The position numbers and the translations under genes are program-made. DNA of 64,000 nt from Zoogloea sp. (lineage in GTDB: Bacteria; Pseudomonadota; Gammaproteobacteria; Burkholderiales; Rhodocyclaceae): NCBI RefSeq assembly GCF_028689785.1, contig NZ_JAQVCN010000009.1, positions 1-64,000 on the forward strand, written 5' to 3'. The notes below the pieces were generated by a model, which did not search any database, was not told where the DNA came from, and saw only the letters and a list, made by a program, of their open reading frames with translations. Of the stretch, positions 56,132 to 64,000 are shown piece by piece. Every line of letters begins with the position of its first letter. The first letter of the stretch is position 1.

Positions 56132-56626
56132 ATGGCCATCTGCGACATGTTTTTGAAGGTCGAGTCTGCACGTCAGGGGCCGATCAAGGGTGAAAGCGGT
56201 GATTCCAAGCACGCCGGAGAGATCGAGGTGATCGCCTGGTCCTGGGGCATGGAATGCGAGGGGGACTGGTATCAGAACAAGGCCTCCCGGGAGGGCGGGC
56301 GCACCACCATCCACGAACTGCAGATCACCAAGCGTGTGGATGCAGCGTCGACGGGCCTGATGGCGGCCCTGCGTCGCAACGATCCGATCAAGAAGGCGGT
56401 GCTCAGCGTACGCAAGGCATCCGGTGAAACCGGCCTCGACTACCTGACCGTAACCATCGAACGGGGGCGGGTCACCGGGCACCGCATCGTTGGATCCGGC
56501 TCTCCGGAGCTGATCGAAGAAGTCCGCTTTGCCTTCCAGAAGGTCAACGTGGAATACCGGCAGCAGGACAAGGGCGGCTCGGGCAAGGGCGTGTGCAGCT
56601 TCGAAACCGAGATCGATCAGGCCTGA
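56132..56626 (+). CDS. Hcp tube protein, second paralogue
   Basis: A 164-residue Hcp with the same plan (DMFLKVESARQGPIKGESGD, IEVIAWSWGMEC, RVDAASTGLMAALRRND) but clearly divergent from the first copy, with different loops and C-terminus (VCSFETEIDQA). It sits between hcp and tagJ, where the H1 cluster has a single hcp. GCCCCGG/CCGGGGC hairpin in the gap before it. It may form mixed or alternative tubes, or carry different effectors. Confidence 0.92.
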   Translation: MAICDMFLKVESARQGPIKGESGDSKHAGEIEVIAWSWGMECEGDWYQNKASREGGRTTIHELQITKRVDAASTGLMAALRRNDPIKKAVLSVRKASGETGLDYLTVTIERGRVTGHRIVGSGSPELIEEVRFAFQKVNVEYRQQDKGGSGKGVCSFETEIDQA

Positions 56627-56684
56627 GCCCGTCAGGGGTGCTGCGCGCGGCCGCAATCAAGATGCACATTTCAGGAGCACCTCA

Positions 56685-57518
56685 ATGAATGCAGTGAAGA
56701 ATGCCGAGAGTGCTCTTCAGCAGGGCGAGCCGGCTCAGGCGCTCAAGCTCTTGCAGGACGGTGTCCGCGCCAATCCTGCAGACGCGCGCCTGCGCGTTTT
56801 CCTGTTTCAGCTCCTGTCCGTTCTCGGGCAGTGGGAGCGGGCGCTCAATCAGCTGAGCGTGGCGGCCGAGCTGGATGCCGCGGCGCTGCCCATGGCTCAG
56901 ACCTACCGGGAGGCCATCCGGTGCGAGTCCCTGCGCAACGAGGTGTTTGCCGGGCGTAAGGTGCCCATGATCTTCGGCCAGCCCGACACCTGGCTGGCGC
57001 TGCTGATCGAATCCCTGCTCACGGCTGGCAAAGGTGATCAGGAGGGGGCCGAGCGCTTGCGCCAGAAGGCGTTCGATGCCGCACCGGCAAGCTCCGGTAC
57101 CCTCGACGGAGAGGCCTTTGCGTGGCTTGCCGATGCCGACATGCGCCTCGGCCCGGTGTGTGAGGCGGTCATCAATGGCCGCTATTACTGGCTGCCCTAC
57201 ACCAATCTGCGTCGCATCCAGTTTGATGAGCCTGCCGATCTGCGCGATGTGGTCTGGACCCCGGTCCATTTTGAGTTCGTCAATGGCGGCGAAAGTGTCG
57301 GCCTGATCCCGACTCGCTACCCGGGCAGTGAGCTGTCCGCCGAACCCCTCGTCCAGCTGGCGCGTCGCACCGAATGTTTCGAGGCGCTGCCGGGCGTGTT
57401 TCACGGCAGCGGCCAGCGCATCCTGAGCACCGATGGCGGTGACAAGGCCCTGATGGATGTGCGCCTGATCGAGTTTGATGCCGTGCCGGAAGCGGGCACG
57501 GAGCCTGCGGATGACTGA
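56685..57518 (+). CDS. tagJ: T6SS accessory protein TagJ (ImpE)
   Basis: A 277-residue protein, helical at the start with a TPR-like NAESALQQGEPAQALKLLQD, then the ImpE domain with GRYYWLPYTNLRRI and GLIPTRYPGS. TagJ binds TssB and influences sheath recycling by ClpV in systems of the H1 type. The start is the ATG at 56685 after an AGGAG. It overlaps tssE by eight bases. Confidence 0.94.
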   Translation: MNAVKNAESALQQGEPAQALKLLQDGVRANPADARLRVFLFQLLSVLGQWERALNQLSVAAELDAAALPMAQTYREAIRCESLRNEVFAGRKVPMIFGQPDTWLALLIESLLTAGKGDQEGAERLRQKAFDAAPASSGTLDGEAFAWLADADMRLGPVCEAVINGRYYWLPYTNLRRIQFDEPADLRDVVWTPVHFEFVNGGESVGLIPTRYPGSELSAEPLVQLARRTECFEALPGVFHGSGQRILSTDGGDKALMDVRLIEFDAVPEAGTEPADD

Positions 57519-58020
57519 GCTGGTGCCGCGGGAGCGGCTTCAGCCGTCCTTGCTGGATCGACTGACCGATGACGATCCGGGGAGTGTGCAGGAGCCGGTC
57601 GAGCGCCGTGTGCTCAGCAGAAGCCAGATGCGCGCGGCTGTCCTGCGGGATCTGACCGCCCTGCTGAACTGCACCCGCTTGAGCGACAAGGACAATCTTC
57701 TCGCCGCTGCGCCCCATGCAGGAAATTCGGTGCTCAACTACGGGGTGCCTTCGTTTTCCGGAGAAACGGCGGCTTCCATCGCGGTTAGCGACATTGAACG
57801 GGCCGTCAGGGACGCCATCATCCGATTCGAACCGCGCATCCTGCCGGACTCCCTCCTGGTCACGGCGATTCTCGACGACAACATGCTCGACTGGCACAAC
57901 CTCGTCAGCTTGAAGATATCGGGCCTGCTGTGGGCCCAGCCCGTGCCCCTCGAGATGCTCATCAGGACCACCCTGGATCTGGAAACCGGACAGGTCGAAC
58001 TGTTCGAACTGAGCAAATGA
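57511..58020 (+). CDS. tssE: T6SS baseplate protein TssE
   Basis: A 169-residue gp25-like baseplate protein; LQPSLLDRLTDDDP is the TssE start and NSVLNYGVPSF and AIIRFEPRILPDSL follow. ATG at 57511 lies inside tagJ, so the two are coupled. Confidence 0.93.
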   Translation: MTELVPRERLQPSLLDRLTDDDPGSVQEPVERRVLSRSQMRAAVLRDLTALLNCTRLSDKDNLLAAAPHAGNSVLNYGVPSFSGETAASIAVSDIERAVRDAIIRFEPRILPDSLLVTAILDDNMLDWHNLVSLKISGLLWAQPVPLEMLIRTTLDLETGQVELFELSK

Positions 58021-58027
58021 AGTCCGC

Positions 58028-59902
58028 ATGAATCCTCGGCTGCTGCATCTCTACAATCAGGAACTTCGCCATCTGCGGGAGATGGGGAGCGAGTTCGCGG
58101 AGGAGTTCCCGAAGATTGCCAGCCGTCTGTCGATGGATGGCATCGAAGTCGCCGACCCTTACGTCGAACGTCTGCTCGAAGGGGCGGCCTTCCTCGCTGC
58201 GCGCGTCCAGCTGAAGCTCGAAGCCGAGTTTCCACGCTTTACCCACCACTTGCTGGAGATGGTGCATCCCCATTTCCTGTCGCCCACGCCGGCGATGGCG
58301 ATCGCCCAGTTCCAGCCTATCCTGTCCGACGCAAACCTGGCCGAGGGCTTCGTCATCAAGCGGGGGAGTGCGCTGCAGACCGCCTCGGTTGCGCGGGATG
58401 GTAGCGCCTGCACCTTCACCACGGCCCGGGACGTCAGCCTGTGGCCCATCGAAGTGGTGGAGGCGCGTTATTTCAGCGCCGCCACCGACCTGCCCCTGCC
58501 GTCGCCAGACATCGCCCGCAAGTTCCGCGGTGGCGTGCGCATTCGGCTGCGCAGCACCGCAGGGCTGCGCTTCGATCAGCTCCGGGTGGAGCAGTTGCGC
58601 TTCTGCCTCGGCGGTGCCGACGAAACAGCCTACCGGCTCCTGGAGTGCATTGGCGGCAAGCCGCTGGGCGTCATGGTCACTGGCGTCGACCGGCCCATCC
58701 GCAACCGCCATTTTCTGGCCGGCTCCTGCCTGACCCTGGCGGGTTACGCTGACGACGAAGCCCTGCTGCCGTCCACGCCCCGGGGGTTCAGTGGCCACCG
58801 CCTTATCCACGAATACTTCGCCTTCCCCCAGCGCTTCCTGTTCTTCGACATCTCGGGCCTTGCCGCGGTGCTGTCGCGCATGCCGGTGAGCGAACTGGAG
58901 CTGCACCTGCTCTTCTCCAAAGGAGACGCGACCCTGGAGAGTCAGGTTGATGCGGGGAACTTCCTGCTCAACGCCACGCCGGTCATCAATCTCTTCCAGC
59001 GGCGGGCGGACCGGATTCATGTCACCACCGGTGAATACGAGTTCCATGTGATGCCCGATCGAACCCGGGCCATGGACTTCGAGGTCTACGACGTGCTGTC
59101 CCTCACCGGCTTCAGCTCCGGTGCGGAAAGGGAGCAGAACTTCGTCAGCTTCTACGAAAGCCATCACGGCTGGGATGCGGGGGCCCAAGGCTATTTCACC
59201 CTCCGTCGCGAGCCGCGGCTGCTGTCCGAGCGGCAGCGTCGCATCGGCACCCGGACCCGCTACACGGGTAGCGAGACCTTCGTCTCCATCGTGGATTCAG
59301 CCGAAGCGCCCTACAGCCCCGACCTGCGCCAGCTGGCGGCGACCATCCTGTGCACCAACCGGGATCTGCCCATACTGCTCAACCTGGGGGGGCAGGGCAG
59401 TGATTTCGCCCTGGACGTATCTGCGCCCATCGAGGGGGTGCGCTGCGTGCGCGGGCCCTCCATGCCCGCCGCACCGGTGGCCGATGGGCCCCAGGCCTGG
59501 AAGTGCATCAGCCTGCTCTCCCTCAACTATCTGTCGTTGCTGGACAGCGACAGCGCCAAGGGCGCAGCGGCCCTGCGGGAAATGCTCGGGCTCTACGGCG
59601 GCAGCAAGGATCTGAGCGTCCGGCGGCAGATCGAGGGGCTGCGCTCGGTGCACGCCGTGCCCTTCTCCACGCGCCTCCCGATGGCCGGGCCACCCTGTTT
59701 CGGGCGAGGCATCGACATCGCGGTGGAGGTGGACGAACTGGCCTTCGAGGGCGGCAGTGCCTTCCTGCTTGGTTCGGTACTTGAGCATTTCTTTGCCCGC
59801 TATGTGTCTATCAACAGCTTCACGCGGACCAGGCTGCGCTCCCTGACCCGTGGTGAGGTCATGAGCTGGGAGGTCCGATGCGGGCTTCGCCCGATCTTCT
59901 AA
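58028..59902 (+). CDS. tssF: T6SS baseplate protein TssF
   Basis: A 624-residue VasA/ImpG protein forming the wedge with TssG and TssE. It begins LHLYNQELRHLREMGSEFAE, includes the YVERLLEGAAFLAARVQLKL region and FEVYDVLSLTGFS, and ends FTRTRLRSLTRGEVMSWEVR. Seven bases follow tssE; it overlaps tssG by 25 bases. Confidence 0.97.
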   Translation: MNPRLLHLYNQELRHLREMGSEFAEEFPKIASRLSMDGIEVADPYVERLLEGAAFLAARVQLKLEAEFPRFTHHLLEMVHPHFLSPTPAMAIAQFQPILSDANLAEGFVIKRGSALQTASVARDGSACTFTTARDVSLWPIEVVEARYFSAATDLPLPSPDIARKFRGGVRIRLRSTAGLRFDQLRVEQLRFCLGGADETAYRLLECIGGKPLGVMVTGVDRPIRNRHFLAGSCLTLAGYADDEALLPSTPRGFSGHRLIHEYFAFPQRFLFFDISGLAAVLSRMPVSELELHLLFSKGDATLESQVDAGNFLLNATPVINLFQRRADRIHVTTGEYEFHVMPDRTRAMDFEVYDVLSLTGFSSGAEREQNFVSFYESHHGWDAGAQGYFTLRREPRLLSERQRRIGTRTRYTGSETFVSIVDSAEAPYSPDLRQLAATILCTNRDLPILLNLGGQGSDFALDVSAPIEGVRCVRGPSMPAAPVADGPQAWKCISLLSLNYLSLLDSDSAKGAAALREMLGLYGGSKDLSVRRQIEGLRSVHAVPFSTRLPMAGPPCFGRGIDIAVEVDELAFEGGSAFLLGSVLEHFFARYVSINSFTRTRLRSLTRGEVMSWEVRCGLRPIF

Positions 59903-60966
59903 GCTTGCTGGAGTCCATGACCCGGGAGCCCTGGGCATGGGATTTCTACCAGGCCTTGCGCCGTCTCGATGCGCTCAATGCGGACGCGCCTCGCATCGGT
60001 CTCGGGCGTAGCCCCGGCGAAGAGCCGATACGCCTCGGGCAGGACCCCGACCTCACTTTTGCCCCGGCGTCACTGGCGGCTGTCGCCCCGCCCAAGGGGC
60101 GGCGGCCGAATCGCCTGGAAGTGCGTTTTTTCGGCATGCTCGGCCCCAACGGGCCTTTGCCGCGACATCTCACCGAGCATGCCCGCAACCGTCTGCTGCA
60201 TGGTGGCGATGCCAGCTTCGCGCGCTTCCTGGATGTCTTCCATCACCGTTTCCTGAGCCTTTTCTACCGCGCCTGGGCGCAGGCCCAGCCGACAGTCAGC
60301 CTCGACCGGCCCGACGACGATCCCTTCGGGGGTTATCTGGGGGCCCTGGCCGGCATCGGCTTGTCCGAGCTGCGCGACCGGGATGCGCTGCCCGACTTTG
60401 CCAAGCTCGCCCATACCGGCCACCTGAGTCGCCAGATCCGCAATGCGGAAGGGCTGGCCAAGCTGGTGGCGGCCTACTTCCGCTGCGAGGTGCAGGTCGA
60501 GCAGTTTGTCGGCCACTGGATCGTGCTCGACGAGGGCGATCGCCTGGTTCTCGGCACCGGGCGCCAGGCTCTCGGCCAGGGGGCGGTGGTCGGCGCCCGG
60601 GTTTGGGACAGGCAGCACAAGTTCCGCCTGCGTATCGGCCCTCTGGCGGGCGATGCCTACGCATCGCTGCTGCCAGGTGGCGCGGGTATCCGGGCGCTGG
60701 CGGCCTGCGTGCACAACTACGTGAATCTGGAGTTTTTCTGGGACGCTCGGCTGGTGCTTGCCGCCGCGGACGTCCCGCATGCACGGCTCGATGGTCGGGT
60801 GCGCCTGGGCTATTCGTCCTGGCTGGGCGGACGGGATGCCTCCCGCGATGCCGACGACCTCGTGCTCGACGTGGAGCGGGTGCTGGGGCGCCCCGCTTCG
60901 CCGTCCGGTGGCAGCAATCCACGCAGTTCAGCCGCCGATCGATTCCCTGCAGCCCAGTCAGCCTAA
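59878..60966 (+). CDS. tssG: T6SS baseplate protein TssG
   Basis: A 362-residue VasB/ImpH protein. FYQALRRLDALNADAPRIGL and VRFFGMLGPNGPLPRHLTEH are the family motifs; FRLRIGPLAGDAYASLLPGG is the C-terminal core. The start overlaps the tssF end. Confidence 0.96.
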   Translation: MRASPDLLSLLESMTREPWAWDFYQALRRLDALNADAPRIGLGRSPGEEPIRLGQDPDLTFAPASLAAVAPPKGRRPNRLEVRFFGMLGPNGPLPRHLTEHARNRLLHGGDASFARFLDVFHHRFLSLFYRAWAQAQPTVSLDRPDDDPFGGYLGALAGIGLSELRDRDALPDFAKLAHTGHLSRQIRNAEGLAKLVAAYFRCEVQVEQFVGHWIVLDEGDRLVLGTGRQALGQGAVVGARVWDRQHKFRLRIGPLAGDAYASLLPGGAGIRALAACVHNYVNLEFFWDARLVLAAADVPHARLDGRVRLGYSSWLGGRDASRDADDLVLDVERVLGRPASPSGGSNPRSSAADRFPAAQSA

Positions 60967-60979
60967 TTGAAAGGTCGGT

Positions 60980-63706
60980 ATGAGCGAGATCAGTCGTGTT
61001 GCGCTATTCGGCAAACTCAACAACGTGGCCTACAAGGCCATCGAGGGTGCCACCGTATTTTGCAAGCTGCGGGGCAACCCCTATGTCGAGCTGGTGCACT
61101 GGATCGCCCAGATCGTTCAGGCGGAGAACACAGACATCCACTGCATCGTGCGTCATTTCGAGATCGATGCGTCGCGTCTGTCGGCGGACATCACCGCAGC
61201 CCTGGACAAGCTGCCACGGGGCGCGACCGCCATTTCGGACCTCTCCGAGCACGTCATGGACATCTGTGAGCGCGGCTGGGTCTATGGTTCGCTGATGTAC
61301 GGCGAGGGCGCCATCCGCACCGGCCATCTGATCGTCGGAGCGCTCAAGACGCCGCGCCTGTTCAATGTGCTGCTGGGCATCTCGCGCCAGTTCGAGCGCA
61401 TCCGCGCCGACACCCTGGCCGATGAGTTCGCCGCCATCGTGGCCTCGTCCGCCGAAGAGGCCCTGTCGGTGCCCGGCAACTCCGGCCAGCCTGGCGAGGC
61501 CAGCGACGCCCTGGCGCCGGCCTCGATGGGCAAGCAGGAGGCCCTCAAGCGCTTCACCTCCGACCTCACCGCCCAGGCGCGGGAGGCCAAGATGGACCCC
61601 ATCGTCGGGCGTGACGAGGAGATCCGCCAGCTCATCGACATCCTGATGCGGCGGCGCCAGAACAACCCCATCCTGGTCGGCGAGGCCGGCGTGGGCAAGA
61701 CCGCGGTGGTGGAGGGCTTCGCCCAGCGCATCGTGCGTGGCGATGTGCCGCCGTCCCTCAAGGACGTGGAGCTGCGGGCCCTCGACGTGGGCCTGCTGCA
61801 GGCCGGGGCCAGCATGAAGGGCGAGTTCGAGCAGCGCCTGCGGGCGGTGATCGACGAAGTCCAGGCCAGCCCCAAGGCCATCATCCTGTTCATCGACGAG
61901 ACCCACACGCTGGTCGGCGCCGGGGGCGCGGCAGGCACCGGCGATGCGGCCAATCTGCTCAAGCCGGCCCTGGCCCGCGGCCAGCTGCGCACCATCGGCG
62001 CCACCACCTGGGCCGAATACAAGAAATACATCGAGAAGGACCCGGCCCTGACCCGGCGCTTCCAGGCCGTGCAGGTGGATGAGCCGGACGAGCGCCGCGC
62101 CATCCTGATGATGCGCGGGGTCGCCTCCACCATGGAGAAGCACCACAAGGTACAGATCCTCGACGAGGCCCTGGAGGCGGCGGTGCGCCTGTCCCACCGC
62201 TACATTCCGGCGCGGCAGCTGCCCGACAAGTCGGTCAGCCTTCTGGATACCGCCTGTGCGCGGGTGGCGGTCAGCCTGCATGCCACGCCGGCCGAGGTGG
62301 ACGATTGCCGCAAGCGCATCGAGGCCCTCGAAACCGAGGCGCAGATCATCGGCCGCGAGAAGGCGGTGGGCATCGATGTGGCCCAGCGTGAAGCCGAGGT
62401 GAGCGTCGCCCTGGAGGCGGAGCGGGCGCGCCTGGAAGAGCTGGAAGCCCGCTGGAAGCGCGAGAAGGAACTGGTAGACGAGCTGCTGGCCCTGCGCGCG
62501 CGCCTGCGCGGAGGCGCCCAGCCGGTCGAGGGGACCGGCAGCGCGCTGGAGGCGGCGGCCGGCGAAGTGGCCGAAGCCGATCCGGCGGCCCAATCCAGCG
62601 CCCCGAATGAGACCGAGCGGAGCGAACTGCTGGCACGGCTCGGCGAGGTGCAGACCGCCCTGGCCGAGGTGCAGGGCGAAAACCCCCTGATCCTCGCCAC
62701 CGTCGACTACCAGGCCACCGCCAGCGTGGTGGGCGACTGGACCGGGATCCCGGTGGGGCGGATGGCCCGCAACGAAGTGGAGACCATCCTCAAGCTGGCC
62801 TCCGCGCTGGGCGAACGGGTGGTCGGCCAGGATCACGCCATGGAGATGATCGCCAAGCGCATCCAGACCTCCCGCGCCGGGCTCGACAATCCGAGCAAGC
62901 CGATCGGCGTCTTCATGCTCGCCGGCACCTCCGGCGTGGGCAAGACCGAGACCGCGCTGGCCCTGGCCGAGGCCTTGTACGGCGGCGAGCAGAACCTGAT
63001 CACCATCAACATGAGCGAGTACCAGGAGGCCCACACCGTCTCCACCCTCAAGGGCGCGCCGCCGGGCTATGTGGGCTACGGCGAGGGTGGCGTCCTCACC
63101 GAGGCAGTGCGCCGCAAGCCTTATTCCGTGGTGCTGCTGGACGAGGTGGAGAAAGCCCACCCGGACGTGCATGAAATCTTCTTCCAGGTCTTCGACAAGG
63201 GCTTCATGGAAGACGGGGAGGGGCGCTTCATCGATTTCAAGAACACCCTGATCCTGCTCACCACCAACGCCGGCACCGATCTGATCTCGTCCATGTGCCG
63301 CGACCCGGAGCTGATGCCGGAGCCCGACGGCCTGGCCAAGAGTCTGCGCGAGCCGCTGCTCAAGATCTTCCCGCCGGCCCTGCTCGGCCGCCTCGTGGTG
63401 ATTCCCTACTACCCCCTGTCGGACGAGATGCTCGGGCGCATCGTCAGCCTGCAGCTCAATCGCATCAAGGCCCGGGTCGAGGCGCGCTACCGGATCCCCT
63501 TCGAGTACACCGACGAGGTGCGCAAGCTGGTGGTGTCGCGCTGCACCGAGAGCGAATCGGGTGGCCGCATGATCGATGCCATCCTCACCAACACCCTGCT
63601 GCCCGACCTGAGCCGGGAGTTCCTGACCCGCACCATGGAGGGGCGTCCGGTGGCTGCCGTGCGGATCGGGGTGGTGGATGGCGGTTTCAGCTACGCCTTT
63701 GAATGA
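60980..63706 (+). CDS. tssH: T6SS sheath-disassembly ATPase TssH (ClpV)
   Basis: An AAA+ ATPase of the ClpB/ClpV class, 908 residues. The N-domain (about 1-160) contacts TssC. First AAA+ ring: Walker A GEAGVGKTAVVEGFAQ near 235 and Walker B IILFIDETHTLVG. Second ring: GTSGVGKTETALALAEALYG near 650 and VVLLDEVEKAHP. A coiled-coil-like middle region lies around 470-530. It disassembles contracted sheaths for reuse. Confidence 0.97.
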   Translation: MSEISRVALFGKLNNVAYKAIEGATVFCKLRGNPYVELVHWIAQIVQAENTDIHCIVRHFEIDASRLSADITAALDKLPRGATAISDLSEHVMDICERGWVYGSLMYGEGAIRTGHLIVGALKTPRLFNVLLGISRQFERIRADTLADEFAAIVASSAEEALSVPGNSGQPGEASDALAPASMGKQEALKRFTSDLTAQAREAKMDPIVGRDEEIRQLIDILMRRRQNNPILVGEAGVGKTAVVEGFAQRIVRGDVPPSLKDVELRALDVGLLQAGASMKGEFEQRLRAVIDEVQASPKAIILFIDETHTLVGAGGAAGTGDAANLLKPALARGQLRTIGATTWAEYKKYIEKDPALTRRFQAVQVDEPDERRAILMMRGVASTMEKHHKVQILDEALEAAVRLSHRYIPARQLPDKSVSLLDTACARVAVSLHATPAEVDDCRKRIEALETEAQIIGREKAVGIDVAQREAEVSVALEAERARLEELEARWKREKELVDELLALRARLRGGAQPVEGTGSALEAAAGEVAEADPAAQSSAPNETERSELLARLGEVQTALAEVQGENPLILATVDYQATASVVGDWTGIPVGRMARNEVETILKLASALGERVVGQDHAMEMIAKRIQTSRAGLDNPSKPIGVFMLAGTSGVGKTETALALAEALYGGEQNLITINMSEYQEAHTVSTLKGAPPGYVGYGEGGVLTEAVRRKPYSVVLLDEVEKAHPDVHEIFFQVFDKGFMEDGEGRFIDFKNTLILLTTNAGTDLISSMCRDPELMPEPDGLAKSLREPLLKIFPPALLGRLVVIPYYPLSDEMLGRIVSLQLNRIKARVEARYRIPFEYTDEVRKLVVSRCTESESGGRMIDAILTNTLLPDLSREFLTRTMEGRPVAAVRIGVVDGGFSYAFE

Positions 63707-63736
63707 GCATGCCCTTGAACGCGAAGCGCTAAAGCC

Positions 63737-64000
63737 ATGACTGCCGACATCGACACCGAGCTGGATGCCCCCGCCGAGCTGAGCCTGGGAGAAGCCCTGG
63801 GCCTGGCCCTCAGGCTGCATCGTGAAAAGGCCTACGAGGGGGCAGAGGCCTTGTACCGGCGAATCATCGAAGCCGCCCCCGAACTGGCGGATGCCCATCA
63901 TTTCCTCGGCGTGCTGTGTCACGAAAGTGGCCGCAGCGCAGAGGGCATCGCCCTGATCCAGCGGGCGATCGAGCTGGTGCCGGATTTTCCGGGGTTCCAT
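63737..64000 (+). CDS. TPR protein (partial, runs off the right edge)
   Basis: The open frame from ATG 63737 gives 88 residues with tetratricopeptide-repeat spacing: ALGLALRLHREKAYEGAEAL, then EAAPELADAHHFLGVLCHES. It lies 30 bases after tssH on the same strand, so it is probably in the T6SS operon. In the P. aeruginosa H1 cluster this position carries vgrG, so a TPR protein here differs. It may be an accessory protein, or TPR plus another domain beyond the edge. Confidence 0.75.
   Translation, partial: MTADIDTELDAPAELSLGEALGLALRLHREKAYEGAEALYRRIIEAAPELADAHHFLGVLCHESGRSAEGIALIQRAIELVPDFPGFH

Noticed and set aside
61004..64000. Long open frame on the minus strand opposite tssH
   Set aside because: Antisense shadow of a clear ClpV gene; no RBS or recognisable domain.

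Overview
The window is about 64 kb of GC-rich chromosomal DNA that reads as a betaproteobacterium, most likely of the order Rhodocyclales (Azospira/Azoarcus/Thauera/Dechloromonas relatives). The basis is gene content and order: uvrB-LMW phosphatase-rne, yceD-rpmF-plsX-fabHDG-acpP-fabF, a full sigma-E operon (rpoE-rseA-rseB-rseC-mucD), lepA-lepB-rnc-era-recO-pdxJ-acpS-nagZ-uvrC-pgsA, and an H1-like type VI secretion cluster. The exact genus cannot be fixed from sequence reading alone. No rRNA, CRISPR array or prophage was seen. The only possible transposon sequence is a 59-base fragment at the left edge.

Layout. 1-1.5 kb: the possible transposase start, then folA and thyA on the minus strand. 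1.6-5.2 kb: a PilZ-like hypothetical protein and leuA, which is preceded by a leucine-rich leader peptide and a second small ORF whose stop overlaps the leuA start. 5.2-6.5 kb: a metY-like gene with an apparent frameshift. 6.7-8.7 kb: a small hypothetical gene and a two-gene unit of an orphan ParA ATPase with an Ala/Lys/Pro-rich ribbon-helix-helix partner. 8.7-14.2 kb (minus strand): pabBC fusion, ppk2, an unknown gene and moaA, with long G tracts upstream of moaA. 14.3-16.1 kb: two identical tRNA-Asn genes flanking a PAS-PAS chemoreceptor-like gene. 16.2-27 kb: tyrosine/aspartate aminotransferase, uvrB, LMW phosphatase, rne, rluC, gph-like, Rieske, RsmI-like methylase and maf.

27.1-33.6 kb is the fatty-acid synthesis operon. 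33.6-39.7 kb holds nadB (minus) and, divergently, the sigma-E envelope-stress operon, with a good sigma-E type promoter in front of rpoE. 39.7-49.6 kb is a tightly overlapping run of housekeeping genes for translation quality (lepA), secretion (lepB), RNA processing (rnc, era), DNA repair (recO, uvrC), cofactors (pdxJ, acpS), wall recycling (nagZ) and phospholipids (pgsA). It ends in a tRNA Gly-Cys-Gly cluster. 50-52 kb carries a small ORF, a glycosyltransferase and a DUF1178 protein.

52.2 kb to the right edge is a type VI secretion cluster in the order tssA-tssB-tssC-hcp-hcp-tagJ-tssE-tssF-tssG-tssH, then the start of a TPR protein. This is the order of the Pseudomonas aeruginosa H1 cluster with an extra hcp paralogue inserted. 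Membrane-complex genes (tssJKLM) and vgrG are not in the window. The most interesting items are the leu leader with two upstream ORFs, the ParA/RHH pair with a palindrome just upstream, the upstream ORF in front of tssA, the tandem hcp genes, the sigma-E promoter and the hypervariable-looking G tracts near moaA.
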